A stretch of DNA of 42,776 bases from Porphyromonadaceae bacterium UBA3327 (GTDB taxonomy: Bacteria > Bacteroidota > Bacteroidia > Bacteroidales > Muribaculaceae), in assembly GCA_002361155.1 (NCBI GenBank), contig DERZ01000007.1, positions 1,172-43,947 of the forward strand, given 5' to 3'. The notes beneath the pieces are model-generated. The model was not told the origin of the DNA. It made no database searches and was given only the letters and a program-made list of their open reading frames with translations. The position numbers and the translations under genes were made by a program. This document shows, one piece after another, positions 26,649-35,593 of the stretch; positions within the stretch are counted from its first letter, which is position 1; every line of letters starts with the position of its first letter.

Positions 26649-27356
26649 TCAGGAAAGAGTCTTGGTGAGCGGATTGACCGGAAGAACCGCGTTGTACTCT
26701 TTCAGGTAGGCCGGCACCGAGTACGCCACATCGAGAAAATCCTCTTCACGCAAAGCCTTTTCCGACAGCGCCAGCATATCCTTGGCCATCGGCAGCAGTC
26801 CGTCGATCCAATGGGCGCGGGGCGACCTGATCACCTGTTTCGCCTTCTCCGCACCGTCTCCGAAAAACCATAGATCGCGGTCGCGCAGCAATTCGGAGAA
26901 AGAATCCTTATCAAGCACAAGAGCCGCAGGAGACATCAGTTCATTCAACGCGAAGTCGTATGCGGCACAATAAACCTCCATACGCCGCGCATCGATCATC
27001 GGCACCAGTATTTCATCCCCTTGCCAGCCGATGTTGCGGAACATGGCCTTTACAGCAAGAATCTTCAGTGTGTCCACCCCGATGAGCGGAACATCAAGAC
27101 TATAGGCGAGTCCTTTGGCCATCGACAGACCTATTCTAAGACCGGTATAGCTTCCCGGACCCATACTCACCGCCACCGCATCCGGACGATTCCCCATACG
27201 GTGCATCTCTTCGAGACAACTTTCCACAAAAGGCGCGAGGGCCGTCGAATGATTCATGCCGCGGTCATCGTCCCACTGCTTTTCAAGAGCCATGTCTTTA
27301 GTGAAAGCCACACTGCATATCTTTCCGGAAGTCTCTATGTTTATTATGTTAGCCAC
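26649..27356 (-). CDS. tsaB: tRNA threonylcarbamoyladenosine biosynthesis protein TsaB
   Basis: A 235-residue ASKHA-fold protein that forms the TsaB-TsaD-TsaE complex needed for t6A37 in ANN-decoding tRNAs. Typical features are the start IINIETSGKICSVAF, the segment MNHSTALAPFVE, and the signature AVSMGPGSYTGLRIGLSMAKGLAY. It begins with GTG at 27356, 6 bases after the stop of the FAD oxidoreductase gene. No tsaD or tsaE lies in the window. Confidence 0.93.
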   Translation of the reverse strand: MANIINIETSGKICSVAFTKDMALEKQWDDDRGMNHSTALAPFVESCLEEMHRMGNRPDAVAVSMGPGSYTGLRIGLSMAKGLAYSLDVPLIGVDTLKILAVKAMFRNIGWQGDEILVPMIDARRMEVYCAAYDFALNELMSPAALVLDKDSFSELLRDRDLWFFGDGAEKAKQVIRSPRAHWIDGLLPMAKDMLALSEKALREEDFLDVAYSVPAYLKEYNAVLPVNPLTKTLS

Positions 27357-27362
27357 TTTGTT

Positions 27363-28964
27363 TTATTTTTCAAGTTGATCTGTAATTCCGGTATTTTCTG
27401 TATTGCCGATATATACGGCGAAAGCGTCGGCACATCGCATACCGTCGATTGCGGCCGAAACTATTCCCCCTGCATATCCGGCTCCCTCTCCGGCCGGGAA
27501 GAGTCCGGCGACACCGGTGCTCTGGAGCGTCACGCTGTCACGCGTGATCCTCACCGGAGATGAAGTCCTCGACTCGAGACCGATGAGAATCGCCTCGTCG
27601 GAGAGAAATCCCTTCGACTTCCGTCCGAACTCCATGAAGCCGTCGCGAAGACGCGCCGATATGAAATGAGGGAGAAGAGTGTTGAAATCCCCCGCCTGAA
27701 TTCCAGGAGCATACGACGATGCCGGAAGGGACTTCGACATGTGTCCATTTACGAAATCCGTCATACGCTGCGCAGGAGCGACTATAGTGTTGCCCGCCGC
27801 CTGAAACATCTTTCGCTCAAGACTCTCCTGTAATTCAAGCATCTCGAGCGGACCATGGCCGGAATATTCCGGAAAATCGCCGGGATGAATCTCCACGACC
27901 ATTCCCGAGTTGGCCCATCGCCCGGCTCGCGCCGATGCCGACATACCGTTTACCACCAGCTCACCGTCGGAACTCCCGGCCGGGACGACCACTCCCCCCG
28001 GACACATGCAGAAGGAATATACGCCCCTGCCGTCCGACTGGGTCACGAAGCTGTATTCGGCCGCCGGCAGATACCGGCCTCTCCCCTTCTCCGAATGATA
28101 CCGGATGCAATCGATGAGATGCTGCGGGTGTTCGAGACGAACACCCATCGCTATTCCTTTTGCCTCAAGCGGGACATCGGAGGCATGCAGACTGCGGAAC
28201 ACGTCGTGGGCAGAATGGCCAGTGGCAAGCACCACACCGTCAGCCCGGATTTCTCCGGTATCGGTACGCACTCCTTTGGCAACCCCATCTTCTATGACAA
28301 GACTGCGGGCCGTGGTCATGAACCTCACCTCTCCCCCGCATTCCAGAATCTGATTGCGGATATTCCTGATGACATGCGGAAGCAGGTCGCTGCCTATGTG
28401 TGGATGGGCGTCCACGAGAATATCGGGACTGGCACCATGCTGTACAAACAGGGCCAGCACCTCGTCGATATTGCCCCGCTTCCTGCTCCTTGTATAAAGC
28501 TTGCCGTCGCTGTAAGCTCCCGCTCCCCCCTCTCCGAAACAATAGTTGCTCTCTGGATTGATCCGCTTGCTGCGGGATATTTCGGCGAGATCAACACGCC
28601 GGGAGTCCACATCCCTGCCCCGTTCCAGCACTATCGGCCGTATACCATGGCGTATAGCCTCGAGGGCACAGAAAAGTCCCGCAGGACCGGCTCCGACCAC
28701 AAGCAGTACCGGGGCGCCATCTGCAACACGGGAAAACTCTACCGGCGTGAAACACGCGCCAACTTCCCTATCGTCACCAACAGCACACCTCAGAACTATA
28801 TCTATCTGTATATTGCGTTTGCGGGCATCAATCGACCTGCGCACCACCCTGACATCATTGACCGACGCCATGCTGACACCAAGTGCACTCGCCGCACAAC
28901 GCTTCAGTTCCCTGATATCTGTCGCCGCGGCGGGTGTCACCCGCACATTCACATTCTCAATCAT
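27363..28964 (-). CDS. NAD(P)/FAD-dependent oxidoreductase (uncharacterised flavoprotein)
   Basis: A 533-residue flavoprotein. An N-terminal 80-residue domain (MIENVNVRVTP...RRSIDARKRNIQID) precedes the FAD-binding Rossmann fold GAGPAGLFCALEA (91-103) with Glu114 at the end of the second strand. Further on there are GEGGAGAYSDGKLYTR, ADGVVLATGHSA and a C-terminal GEGAGYAGGIVSAAIDG that closes the FAD site. The family is widespread but its substrate is unknown. The start codon is supported by the whole N-terminal domain. Its -7 box lies just 5 bases before the ATG, so the mRNA may be leaderless. tsaB follows directly. Confidence 0.9.
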   Translation of the reverse strand: MIENVNVRVTPAAATDIRELKRCAASALGVSMASVNDVRVVRRSIDARKRNIQIDIVLRCAVGDDREVGACFTPVEFSRVADGAPVLLVVGAGPAGLFCALEAIRHGIRPIVLERGRDVDSRRVDLAEISRSKRINPESNYCFGEGGAGAYSDGKLYTRSRKRGNIDEVLALFVQHGASPDILVDAHPHIGSDLLPHVIRNIRNQILECGGEVRFMTTARSLVIEDGVAKGVRTDTGEIRADGVVLATGHSAHDVFRSLHASDVPLEAKGIAMGVRLEHPQHLIDCIRYHSEKGRGRYLPAAEYSFVTQSDGRGVYSFCMCPGGVVVPAGSSDGELVVNGMSASARAGRWANSGMVVEIHPGDFPEYSGHGPLEMLELQESLERKMFQAAGNTIVAPAQRMTDFVNGHMSKSLPASSYAPGIQAGDFNTLLPHFISARLRDGFMEFGRKSKGFLSDEAILIGLESRTSSPVRITRDSVTLQSTGVAGLFPAGEGAGYAGGIVSAAIDGMRCADAFAVYIGNTENTGITDQLEK

Positions 28965-28968
28965 ACTG

Positions 28969-28999
28969 CAAAATTAATCCAAATTTCCGCATGTTCAAA
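28969..28999 (-). promoter_or_regulatory. Promoter of the FAD oxidoreductase-tsaB operon
   Basis: The minus strand has TTTG (28996-28999), 19 bases, then TAATTTTG (28969-28976), followed by only CAGT before the ATG. The start site should fall on or next to the A of the start codon. Confidence 0.7.
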
Positions 29000-29117
29000 G
29001 AATAAGCGGAATAAACCGAACTTTTGTCTCTCCTTGACGGTTATACCAACAGATGCATGAATTGATTCCATTCAGTATCGATTTCATGTTGTAAACAAAT
29101 ACAAAAGAGAAAATACT

Positions 29118-29309
29118 ATGAAAGAATTATTGAAACCGGAACATCTTGTTCCAAATGCAATCCACGTGGCAATGTCAACCGCACTTATCGTGCTCTCCGC
29201 AGAAATCCTAAAGAAACTACACAGAGCCTGCAGAGGTATCCGCGAAATAAAGGAAGGACACGAAGAAATGCGCAAAGGAATACATGAGCTCGGCAGATTC
29301 CGCAAGTAA
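29118..29309 (+). CDS. Small hypothetical protein with a hydrophobic segment
   Basis: A 63-residue protein of unknown function. It starts MKELLKPEHLVPNAIHVAM. A hydrophobic stretch STALIVLSAEIL (about residues 20-31) is followed by a basic, amphipathic helix rich in Lys, Arg, Glu and His (KKLHRACRGIREIKEGHEEM). It could be a small membrane-associated protein. Support for coding is modest: an in-frame stop at the right place, a strong terminator 43 bases downstream and no competing ORF. No clear TAnnTTTG promoter is visible upstream. Confidence 0.5.
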   Translation: MKELLKPEHLVPNAIHVAMSTALIVLSAEILKKLHRACRGIREIKEGHEEMRKGIHELGRFRK

Positions 29310-29351
29310 ACACACGAAACAGCCGTCGCCTTTCGGCTGCGGTCATTCATA

Positions 29352-29389
29352 AGACAGGGCCATCGAATCCTGATTCGATGGCCCTGTCT
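29352..29389 (+). terminator. Strong hairpin after the small hypothetical gene
   Basis: A perfect 18-bp inverted repeat (29352-29369 with 29372-29389) around a 2-base centre. No long T-run follows, so it could end transcripts from either side. A smaller CAGCCG/CGGCTG hairpin lies just before it at 29320-29339. Confidence 0.7.
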
Positions 29390-29541
29390 CATATTTCAAT
29401 ATGCGACATAATTGTTACTAAATATTAAAAAAAACTAATTTTACAGAAGCGGTTTTCAACATATCGGGGATTTTTTGCAATTTTGCATAGGATTTCAGAA
29501 CAATCCTGTAAATGACTCCAGAACCATCCTTCAGTCGGTAC

Positions 29542-29630
29542 CATCCTGCAGACGCAATGGGTTTGAAGCCCGTTGCCTGAATTTCTTGTGGGTTATAAGC
29601 CCACAAGAACTGTTAATTATCAGCAGGATG
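29542..29630. repeat. REPIN-like element: two tandem hairpins inside an 8-bp inverted repeat
   Basis: Hairpin 1 (29555-29575) pairs CAATGGG with CCCGTTG. Hairpin 2 (29583-29609) pairs TTCTTGTGGG with CCCACAAGAA. Both share the core GGGTTNNAAGCCC. The pair is enclosed by CATCCTGC (29542-29549) and GCAGGATG (29623-29630). A near copy of the left flank (CATCCTTCAG) stands 18 bases further left. The arrangement resembles the REP/REPIN repeats mobilised by RAYT transposases. It also creates a false 62-codon ORF on the minus strand. The rest of the gap before the efflux operon (29390-29541) is AT-rich; a near-consensus CAATTTTG lies at 29479-29486, and no gene is visible. Confidence 0.55.
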
Positions 29631-29671
29631 CGCTCTTTTGCATATAACAAATGACAAAATAGAATTAGGTT

Positions 29672-30793
29672 ATGAAAAAGAAGAATCTGAATGCATTGGC
29701 GATGTCAATGATGGGCGTCGCCATGATTCTCCCTTCCTGCAAGGGAGACAGACAGCAACAGCAGCAGGCTGAGGCGCCGGAACTCTCCGTTATCACCGTT
29801 GGAGAGGAAAGCGCTCGGCTTGAAAGCGGTATTCCCTGTACTCTTCAGGGAGAGAATGATGTTGAGATACGTCCTCAGATACAAGGATTTCTCACGCGCG
29901 TCAACGTAGAGGAGGGCCAGCATGTTTCCAAGGGCCAGACTCTGTTTGTGATCGATCAGGTGCAGCTGCAGGCCGCTGTCGATGCAGCCAAGGCGCAGGT
30001 GGAGGTGGCGAAGGCCAGTGTGAATACCGCGCAGACCAACGCCAACAACAATAAGATATTACTCGACAAAAACATAATCAGCGCTCCGGCCTACCAGACA
30101 TCTGTCGATGCGCTGAACGCCGCCAAGGCACAGTACAACGCCGCGCTCGCAAACCTCACAAGCGCCCGCAAAAACCTATCCTATACCAACGTGACGGCTC
30201 CTATCAGCGGAGTCATCGGCTCAATCGATTTCAAGGAGGGTTCGCTTGTATCACCCCAGACACTGCTCACGGTAGTATCCAACAACGCCGACATGCAGGC
30301 CAATTTCTCCTTCAACGAGAAGGATATCCTCGCAATGACCGACAACGGTCGCCGCTCCATCGACGAGGCAATCAGACAGCTGCCTCCTGTCACTCTGCTT
30401 ATGGCCAACGGCGAGCGCTATGGCATACCGGGCAAAGTCACCGCCGTCTCCGGAGTGATCGACCCCAATACCGGGAGCGCTTCGGCCAAGGCAATATTCC
30501 GCAATCCCGACGGGATGCTCCACAGCGGCAACACCGGACAGATTCTGATGCCGAGCGTGCGCCAGAACGCCATGCTTGTGCCACAGTCGGCTACCTACGA
30601 GGTGCAGGACATGAAATTCGTATATGTGGTCGGCGACAGCAACAAGGTGCACTCCCGCGCCATCCAGATCACCGAGGACAACGACGGCAAGAACTATATC
30701 GTGACCGGCGGCCTCAAGCCCGGAGAGACAATAGTTGTGGAGGGAGTCGGCATCACAGTCAAGGACAACATGCAGATCAAGCCTAAAAAATAA
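29672..30793 (+). CDS. RND efflux periplasmic adaptor subunit (AcrA/MexA-like)
   Basis: A 373-residue membrane-fusion protein linking an inner-membrane RND pump to an outer-membrane channel. The lipoprotein signal MKKKNLNALAMSMMGVAMILPSC has lipobox LPSC, so Cys23 is the likely anchor. Next come the lipoyl/biotinyl-like half (RPQIQGFLTRVNVEEGQHVSKG), an alpha-hairpin rich in Ala (about residues 105-165, with the AQVEVAKASVNTAQTNANN heptad pattern), the second lipoyl half (TAPISGVIGSIDFKEG) and beta-barrel domains ending AILVPQSA-like and GETIVVEGVG. First gene of the pump operon, 5 bases before the pump gene. Confidence 0.93.
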   Translation: MKKKNLNALAMSMMGVAMILPSCKGDRQQQQQAEAPELSVITVGEESARLESGIPCTLQGENDVEIRPQIQGFLTRVNVEEGQHVSKGQTLFVIDQVQLQAAVDAAKAQVEVAKASVNTAQTNANNNKILLDKNIISAPAYQTSVDALNAAKAQYNAALANLTSARKNLSYTNVTAPISGVIGSIDFKEGSLVSPQTLLTVVSNNADMQANFSFNEKDILAMTDNGRRSIDEAIRQLPPVTLLMANGERYGIPGKVTAVSGVIDPNTGSASAKAIFRNPDGMLHSGNTGQILMPSVRQNAMLVPQSATYEVQDMKFVYVVGDSNKVHSRAIQITEDNDGKNYIVTGGLKPGETIVVEGVGITVKDNMQIKPKK

Positions 30794-30798
30794 CTGAG

Positions 30799-33700
30799 AT
30801 GAATATATCCACCTTCATAAAGAGGCCTGTACTCTCGACCGTGATCTCGATTTTCATCGTGCTTCTCGGTCTGCTGGGCCTTGCTTCGCTCCCTGTCGAG
30901 CAATACCCCAACATTGCCCCGCCGACCATCAGCGTGTCGACCACCTACACCGGAGCCAACGCGCAGAGCGTGCTCAACTCAGTTATCGCACCTCTCGAGG
31001 AACAGATCAACGGCGCCGAGAACATGGACTATATGTATTCGTCGGCGGCCAACAACGGTTCGGCACAGATCCAGATATATTTCAAGCCGGGCACAGACCC
31101 GAACATGGCGGCAGTCGACGTTCAGAACCGCGTGACCAAAGCCGCCAGCTTCCTCCCCGCGGAAGTGAATCAGGTAGGTGTCATCACAAACAAACGTCAG
31201 AGTTCGCAGCTGATGGTGTTCAACGTATACGCGGATTCCGACCAATACTCTGAGGAATTCGTAGAGAACTATCTTGGAATCAACGTAATTCCCGACATCA
31301 AGCGAATCAACGGCGTGGGCGAGGCCATGGTGCTCGGCGCCGACTATTCGATGCGTATCTGGCTTAAGCCGGATGTAATGGCCCAGTACGGCCTGATGCC
31401 TTCCGACATCTCCTCCGCACTTGCCGAACAGAACATTGAAGCGGCCCCTGGCCAGTTCGGCGAGAACGGAAACCAGAGCTATCAGTACGTGATGCGCTAC
31501 AAAGGACGCCTTCAGAATGAAAAGGAATTCGAGGACATAATAGTCCGCGCCACCCCGGACGGCGAGATTCTCCGCCTCGGCGACGTGGCCGACGTGGAGC
31601 TTGGCCGTCTCTCCTACGGCTTCCACTCCACCACCAACGGCAAGACAGGCGTGGCCGCCATGGTGATGCAGAGTCCCGGTTCCAACGCCACCGAGACCGT
31701 CAAGGCGATTCAGAAGGAACTCGACCGCTTCCAGAAAGAGGCACCTGAAGGAATCAAGATAGTGACCACGATGGATGTCAACCAGTTCCTGTATGCTTCC
31801 ATCCATGAAGTGATCAAGACTCTGCTCGAGGCATTCGCACTGGTGTTCCTCGTGGTGTTCATCTTCCTCCAGGATTTCCGCTCCACTATAATACCTATGA
31901 TCGCGATTCCCGTGGCTCTTGTCGGAACATTCTTCCTTATGGGAATCTTCGGGTTCTCGCTCAACCTTCTTACGCTGTCGGCACTTGTGCTTGCCATCGC
32001 GATTGTGGTGGACGACGCGATAGTGGTGGTGGAGGCGGTCCACGCCAAGCTTGACCAGGGATACACGTCGTCGAAGGCCGCCGCTATCGACGCCATGCAG
32101 GAAATCACAAGCGCGCTGATATCGATCACACTGGTAATGATGCTCGTGTTTATTCCCGTATCGTTCATGGGAGGTACCTCCGGAGTGTTCTACCGCCAGT
32201 TCGGTCTGACCATGGCAATGGCCATCGCCCTTTCAGCCGTGAACGCGCTCACACTTTCCCCTGCCCTCTGCGCCATCTTCCTCAAGCCCCACAAGAAGGA
32301 GGACGGCTCCGTCCCCCCGCTCAAGGAGCGCATGAAAGATGCATACTCTGCCGCTGGAGAAGCCGTGAAGACCACCTATAAGAAACGCGTGCGGCTGCAG
32401 ATGCCTCCGATCGTGACATCGCTGCTGCTGCTCGCTGCAATAGTATTCCTCGTGCTCGGATGGTTCAGCTTCAATAATGTTCTGCTCGGTGTGATCGCCT
32501 GCGCGGTAGCTCTTCTCGGAGTGGCCGGCATGTTCCAGCGCAGTTTCATCGATGCGTTCAACCGCGTGTTCGACCGGCTGCTCGCATGGTACAGGAAAGC
32601 CACCGACTGGTTCATCAGCCATAAACTCATCAGCTTCGCCACCGTGGCGGCTTCGGTCGGAGTGCTTGTGTGGCTCATGAGCACCACCGCGACTTCCCTC
32701 GTGCCCAACGAAGACACCGGAACAATCATGGGCGTGGTCGACATGCCGCCGGCAACATCCATGGAGCGCACCCAGAAGATCATGAACCAGGTGGACAGCA
32801 TCTGCGGCACCATACCAGCCATCCAGATCAGAAACGCCATCACCGGCTACAGCTTCGTGTCTGGCCAGGGAAACACATACGGCTCCTTCATCATCAAGCT
32901 TAAACCCTGGGAAGAGCGCGATGAGAACACCGAGAATGCCCAGGCCATAGTGGGACAGCTTTTCCAGAAAGTAAGCACCATCCACGACGCCCGCATCATG
33001 TTCTTTCAGCCGCCGATGATTTCCGGATATTCCGCCACAAACGGATTCGAGATAAAACTTCAGGACAAGACCGGAGGAGACCTCAATAATTTCTTCCAGG
33101 TCTACCAGCGGTTCATAGCCGCGCTCAACGCACGTCCGGAGATATCGATGGCCTACTCGTCGTTCAATCCGAGTTATCCGCAGTACCTTGTGGAACTCGA
33201 CGTGGCTAAAATCAAGCAGGCCGGACTGACACAGAACCAGATACTCTCCACCCTCCAGGGATACTACGGAGGTATGTATGTGTCGAACTTCAATAAATTC
33301 GGCAAACTGTACCGCGTGATGATGCAGGCCAATCCCGAGGCGCGCGTGTCGCCCGAGACTCTGAAGAGAATCAAGGTCAGAAACGGATCCGTGATGGCAC
33401 CCATCGACAATTTCGTGAAATTGAAGCGCGTCTACGGCCCGGACATCATCAACCGGTTCAACATGTACACCACTATAGCGGTAACCGGTTCGCCGGCTGC
33501 CGGAGTCTCCTCCGGACAGGCAATCGCGGCAATCGAGGAGGTGGCAGCCGAGACACTCCCCTCCGGCTACGGCTACGACTATTCGGGACTCACCCGCGAG
33601 GAGGCCAAGGGAGGCAGCTCGCAGACCGCCCTCATCTTCGGTCTGGTGCTTCTATTCGTCTATCTGCTCCTGTCGGCGCAGTATGAGAGCTATATGCTTC

Positions 33701-34194
33701 CCTGGGCCGTGATCCTTTCCATTCCTTTCGGACTCATGGGAACATTCATCTTCGCCCGGATAATGGGAATTGACAACAATATCTATCTGCAGATCGCACT
33801 GATCATGCTCATCGGTCTGCTCGCCAAGAACGCCATCCTCATCGTGCAGTTCGCGCTTGAGCGCCGGCAGTCAGGCGTGAGCATAGTCAAGTCGGCAATC
33901 CTCGGCGCAACCGCGCGTCTGCGACCGATCCTGATGACATCGCTCGCCATGATCATCGGCCTGCTTCCGCTGATGTTCGCTCACGGAGCGGGAGCCAACG
34001 GTTATCAGACTCTCGGCACTGGAGCGATCGGAGGCATGCTTATAGGCATGATTCTGCAGGTGCTCGTAGTGCCGGCTCTCTACGTGGTATTCGAGAAACT
34101 GCAGGAGAAGTTCAAACCTCTCAAGTGGAAAGACAAGGACAATTACGGCATCCGCTCGGAAGTGGAGCAATACAGTATAGATGAACACAAGTAA
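30799..34194 (+). CDS. RND efflux pump inner-membrane subunit (HAE-1/AcrB type)
   Basis: An 1131-residue proton-driven multidrug transporter. It starts MNISTFIKRPVLSTVISIFIV. The proton relay is intact: the Asp pair in AIVVDDAIVVVEAV (TM4) and the Lys in LIGLLAKNAILIVQF (TM10). AcrB-type pumps have about 1,030-1,050 residues. The excess lies between TM6 (SPALCAIFLKP) and TM7 (about residue 610): about 70 extra residues, including two hydrophobic segments, 538-558 and 561-579. That could add a membrane hairpin, giving 14 segments. It is translationally packed between the adaptor (5-base gap) and the outer-membrane channel (5-base gap). Confidence 0.95.
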   Translation: MNISTFIKRPVLSTVISIFIVLLGLLGLASLPVEQYPNIAPPTISVSTTYTGANAQSVLNSVIAPLEEQINGAENMDYMYSSAANNGSAQIQIYFKPGTDPNMAAVDVQNRVTKAASFLPAEVNQVGVITNKRQSSQLMVFNVYADSDQYSEEFVENYLGINVIPDIKRINGVGEAMVLGADYSMRIWLKPDVMAQYGLMPSDISSALAEQNIEAAPGQFGENGNQSYQYVMRYKGRLQNEKEFEDIIVRATPDGEILRLGDVADVELGRLSYGFHSTTNGKTGVAAMVMQSPGSNATETVKAIQKELDRFQKEAPEGIKIVTTMDVNQFLYASIHEVIKTLLEAFALVFLVVFIFLQDFRSTIIPMIAIPVALVGTFFLMGIFGFSLNLLTLSALVLAIAIVVDDAIVVVEAVHAKLDQGYTSSKAAAIDAMQEITSALISITLVMMLVFIPVSFMGGTSGVFYRQFGLTMAMAIALSAVNALTLSPALCAIFLKPHKKEDGSVPPLKERMKDAYSAAGEAVKTTYKKRVRLQMPPIVTSLLLLAAIVFLVLGWFSFNNVLLGVIACAVALLGVAGMFQRSFIDAFNRVFDRLLAWYRKATDWFISHKLISFATVAASVGVLVWLMSTTATSLVPNEDTGTIMGVVDMPPATSMERTQKIMNQVDSICGTIPAIQIRNAITGYSFVSGQGNTYGSFIIKLKPWEERDENTENAQAIVGQLFQKVSTIHDARIMFFQPPMISGYSATNGFEIKLQDKTGGDLNNFFQVYQRFIAALNARPEISMAYSSFNPSYPQYLVELDVAKIKQAGLTQNQILSTLQGYYGGMYVSNFNKFGKLYRVMMQANPEARVSPETLKRIKVRNGSVMAPIDNFVKLKRVYGPDIINRFNMYTTIAVTGSPAAGVSSGQAIAAIEEVAAETLPSGYGYDYSGLTREEAKGGSSQTALIFGLVLLFVYLLLSAQYESYMLPWAVILSIPFGLMGTFIFARIMGIDNNIYLQIALIMLIGLLAKNAILIVQFALERRQSGVSIVKSAILGATARLRPILMTSLAMIIGLLPLMFAHGAGANGYQTLGTGAIGGMLIGMILQVLVVPALYVVFEKLQEKFKPLKWKDKDNYGIRSEVEQYSIDEHK

Positions 34195-34199
34195 AAAAG

Positions 34200-35576
34200 A
34201 TGAAGAAGATAACAATACTGGGTGTGGCCGCCATTATGCTGCTTCCTTTGGGCGGCTGCCACATCTACCGGAAATATGAACTGCCGACGGAAAATCCATA
34301 CGTAAGCAGATTCGAGGAATCGTCAGCCCGGACAGACTCCACCTCCCTCCCCTTCATAGGGTGGGAGGAAGTCTTCACGGATCCCGTGCTGCGGGAATAC
34401 ATCGACACAGCACTGGTACGCAACAAAGACCTGGACAACGCCCGCCGTAACATCGAGATTGCACGCGCGCAGCTCAAGGGAGCCAAGCTGAGCTATTTCC
34501 CCTCTGCCACGCTCACTCCCAACGGGGGGACAGCCAAATACGGCGGCATGCCGATGGGCGACTGGTCCTATTCGATACCGCTGAACCTCTCATGGGAAAT
34601 CGATGCCTTCGGTAAGATTCTCAACCGCAAGCGCGGTGCCAAGGTGGCCGTGGAACAGATGGAGGACTACCGTCAGGCGGTACGGTCGCAGATCGTATGC
34701 GGAGTGGCCAACACATACTACGGACTGATGCTGCTCCATCAGCAGCTGGAACTCACCAGACGTACCTCCGAGATATGGAAAGACCAGGTTGAGTCCATGA
34801 AGCTGATGAAAGAAGCCGCTATGGTCAACGAGGCGGCGGTGGTACAGAGCGAGGCCAACTACTGGAGCATCATGAGCTCCATTCCCGATATCGAACAGAG
34901 CATCCATGAACTCGACAACACGATGAGCCTTCTTCTCCATAGCGATCCGCAGGAGTGGAAAGTGAGCGGAAACCTCGATTTCAGTCTGCCGGTATCGCTT
35001 GAGGCGGGCATACCTCTCTCCTATCTTGCTGCAAGACCCGATGTGCGAGCCGCTGAGCGCGGACTCGCGGCAGCCTACTACACCACCAATTCGGCACGCG
35101 CCGCATTCTATCCCAGTCTCGTGATTTCATCGCAGGGTGGTTTCACCAACCTTCTCGGCTCAATTATATCCAATCCGGGAAAATGGTTCGTGCAACTGGC
35201 CGGCCAGCTTGCCGCCCCCCTATTCTCGAGAGGCCAGAACATAGCCACTCTCGAGGCAGCCAGACAGCGTCAGGCCATCGCGATGAACGACTTCGAGAAG
35301 AGTGTGCTTTCGGCAAGTGCCGAGGTAAGCGATGCTTTCTCAAAGTACTCCAACAACCACCAGAAACGGGAATTTCTGTTAAAACAGATCGATTGTCTGG
35401 AAAAAAGTGTGGAATATACGCAGGAATTATTAACTTTGGACCAGCGAACCACCTACCTGGAGGTCCTCACAGCCCGTTCGAGCCTTCTTTCGGCGCAGCT
35501 GTCGAGCCTCGCATGCTGGCACGGCAAGGTCTCTGCCCTCGTCAGCCTCTATCAGGCAGTTGGCGGAGGAAGATAA
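34200..35576 (+). CDS. Outer-membrane efflux channel lipoprotein (TolC/OprM/NodT family)
   Basis: A 458-residue outer-membrane factor that completes the tripartite pump. The lipoprotein signal KKITILGVAAIMLLPLGGC gives a lipidated Cys20 as in OprM. Two repeats of the TolC fold follow, with the long coiled coils visible as NKDLDNARRNIEIARAQLKGAK and LLHQQLELTRRTSEIWKDQVESM in the first half and RPDVRAAERGLAAAYYTTNSARAAFYPSL in the second. Normal length (about 450-480). The lpxA-like gene begins 17 bases later and is probably on the same transcript. Confidence 0.93.
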   Translation: MKKITILGVAAIMLLPLGGCHIYRKYELPTENPYVSRFEESSARTDSTSLPFIGWEEVFTDPVLREYIDTALVRNKDLDNARRNIEIARAQLKGAKLSYFPSATLTPNGGTAKYGGMPMGDWSYSIPLNLSWEIDAFGKILNRKRGAKVAVEQMEDYRQAVRSQIVCGVANTYYGLMLLHQQLELTRRTSEIWKDQVESMKLMKEAAMVNEAAVVQSEANYWSIMSSIPDIEQSIHELDNTMSLLLHSDPQEWKVSGNLDFSLPVSLEAGIPLSYLAARPDVRAAERGLAAAYYTTNSARAAFYPSLVISSQGGFTNLLGSIISNPGKWFVQLAGQLAAPLFSRGQNIATLEAARQRQAIAMNDFEKSVLSASAEVSDAFSKYSNNHQKREFLLKQIDCLEKSVEYTQELLTLDQRTTYLEVLTARSSLLSAQLSSLACWHGKVSALVSLYQAVGGGR

Positions 35577-35593
35577 CCTTAAACCTGAAAACT

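Noticed and set aside
27855..29060. 401-codon open frame on the plus strand
   Set aside because: Antisense to the FAD oxidoreductase, whose FAD-binding motifs and start are clear.
29418..29606. 62-codon open frame on the minus strand
   Set aside because: Most of it is the palindromic repeat element. No promoter or homology; the translation simply reads the hairpins.
30979..32043. 354-codon frame on the minus strand (and similar frames at 32233-32985 and 37519-38535)
   Set aside because: Shadows of the RND pump and glnA genes, with His/Val/Gly-rich composition produced by the codon bias of the real gene.
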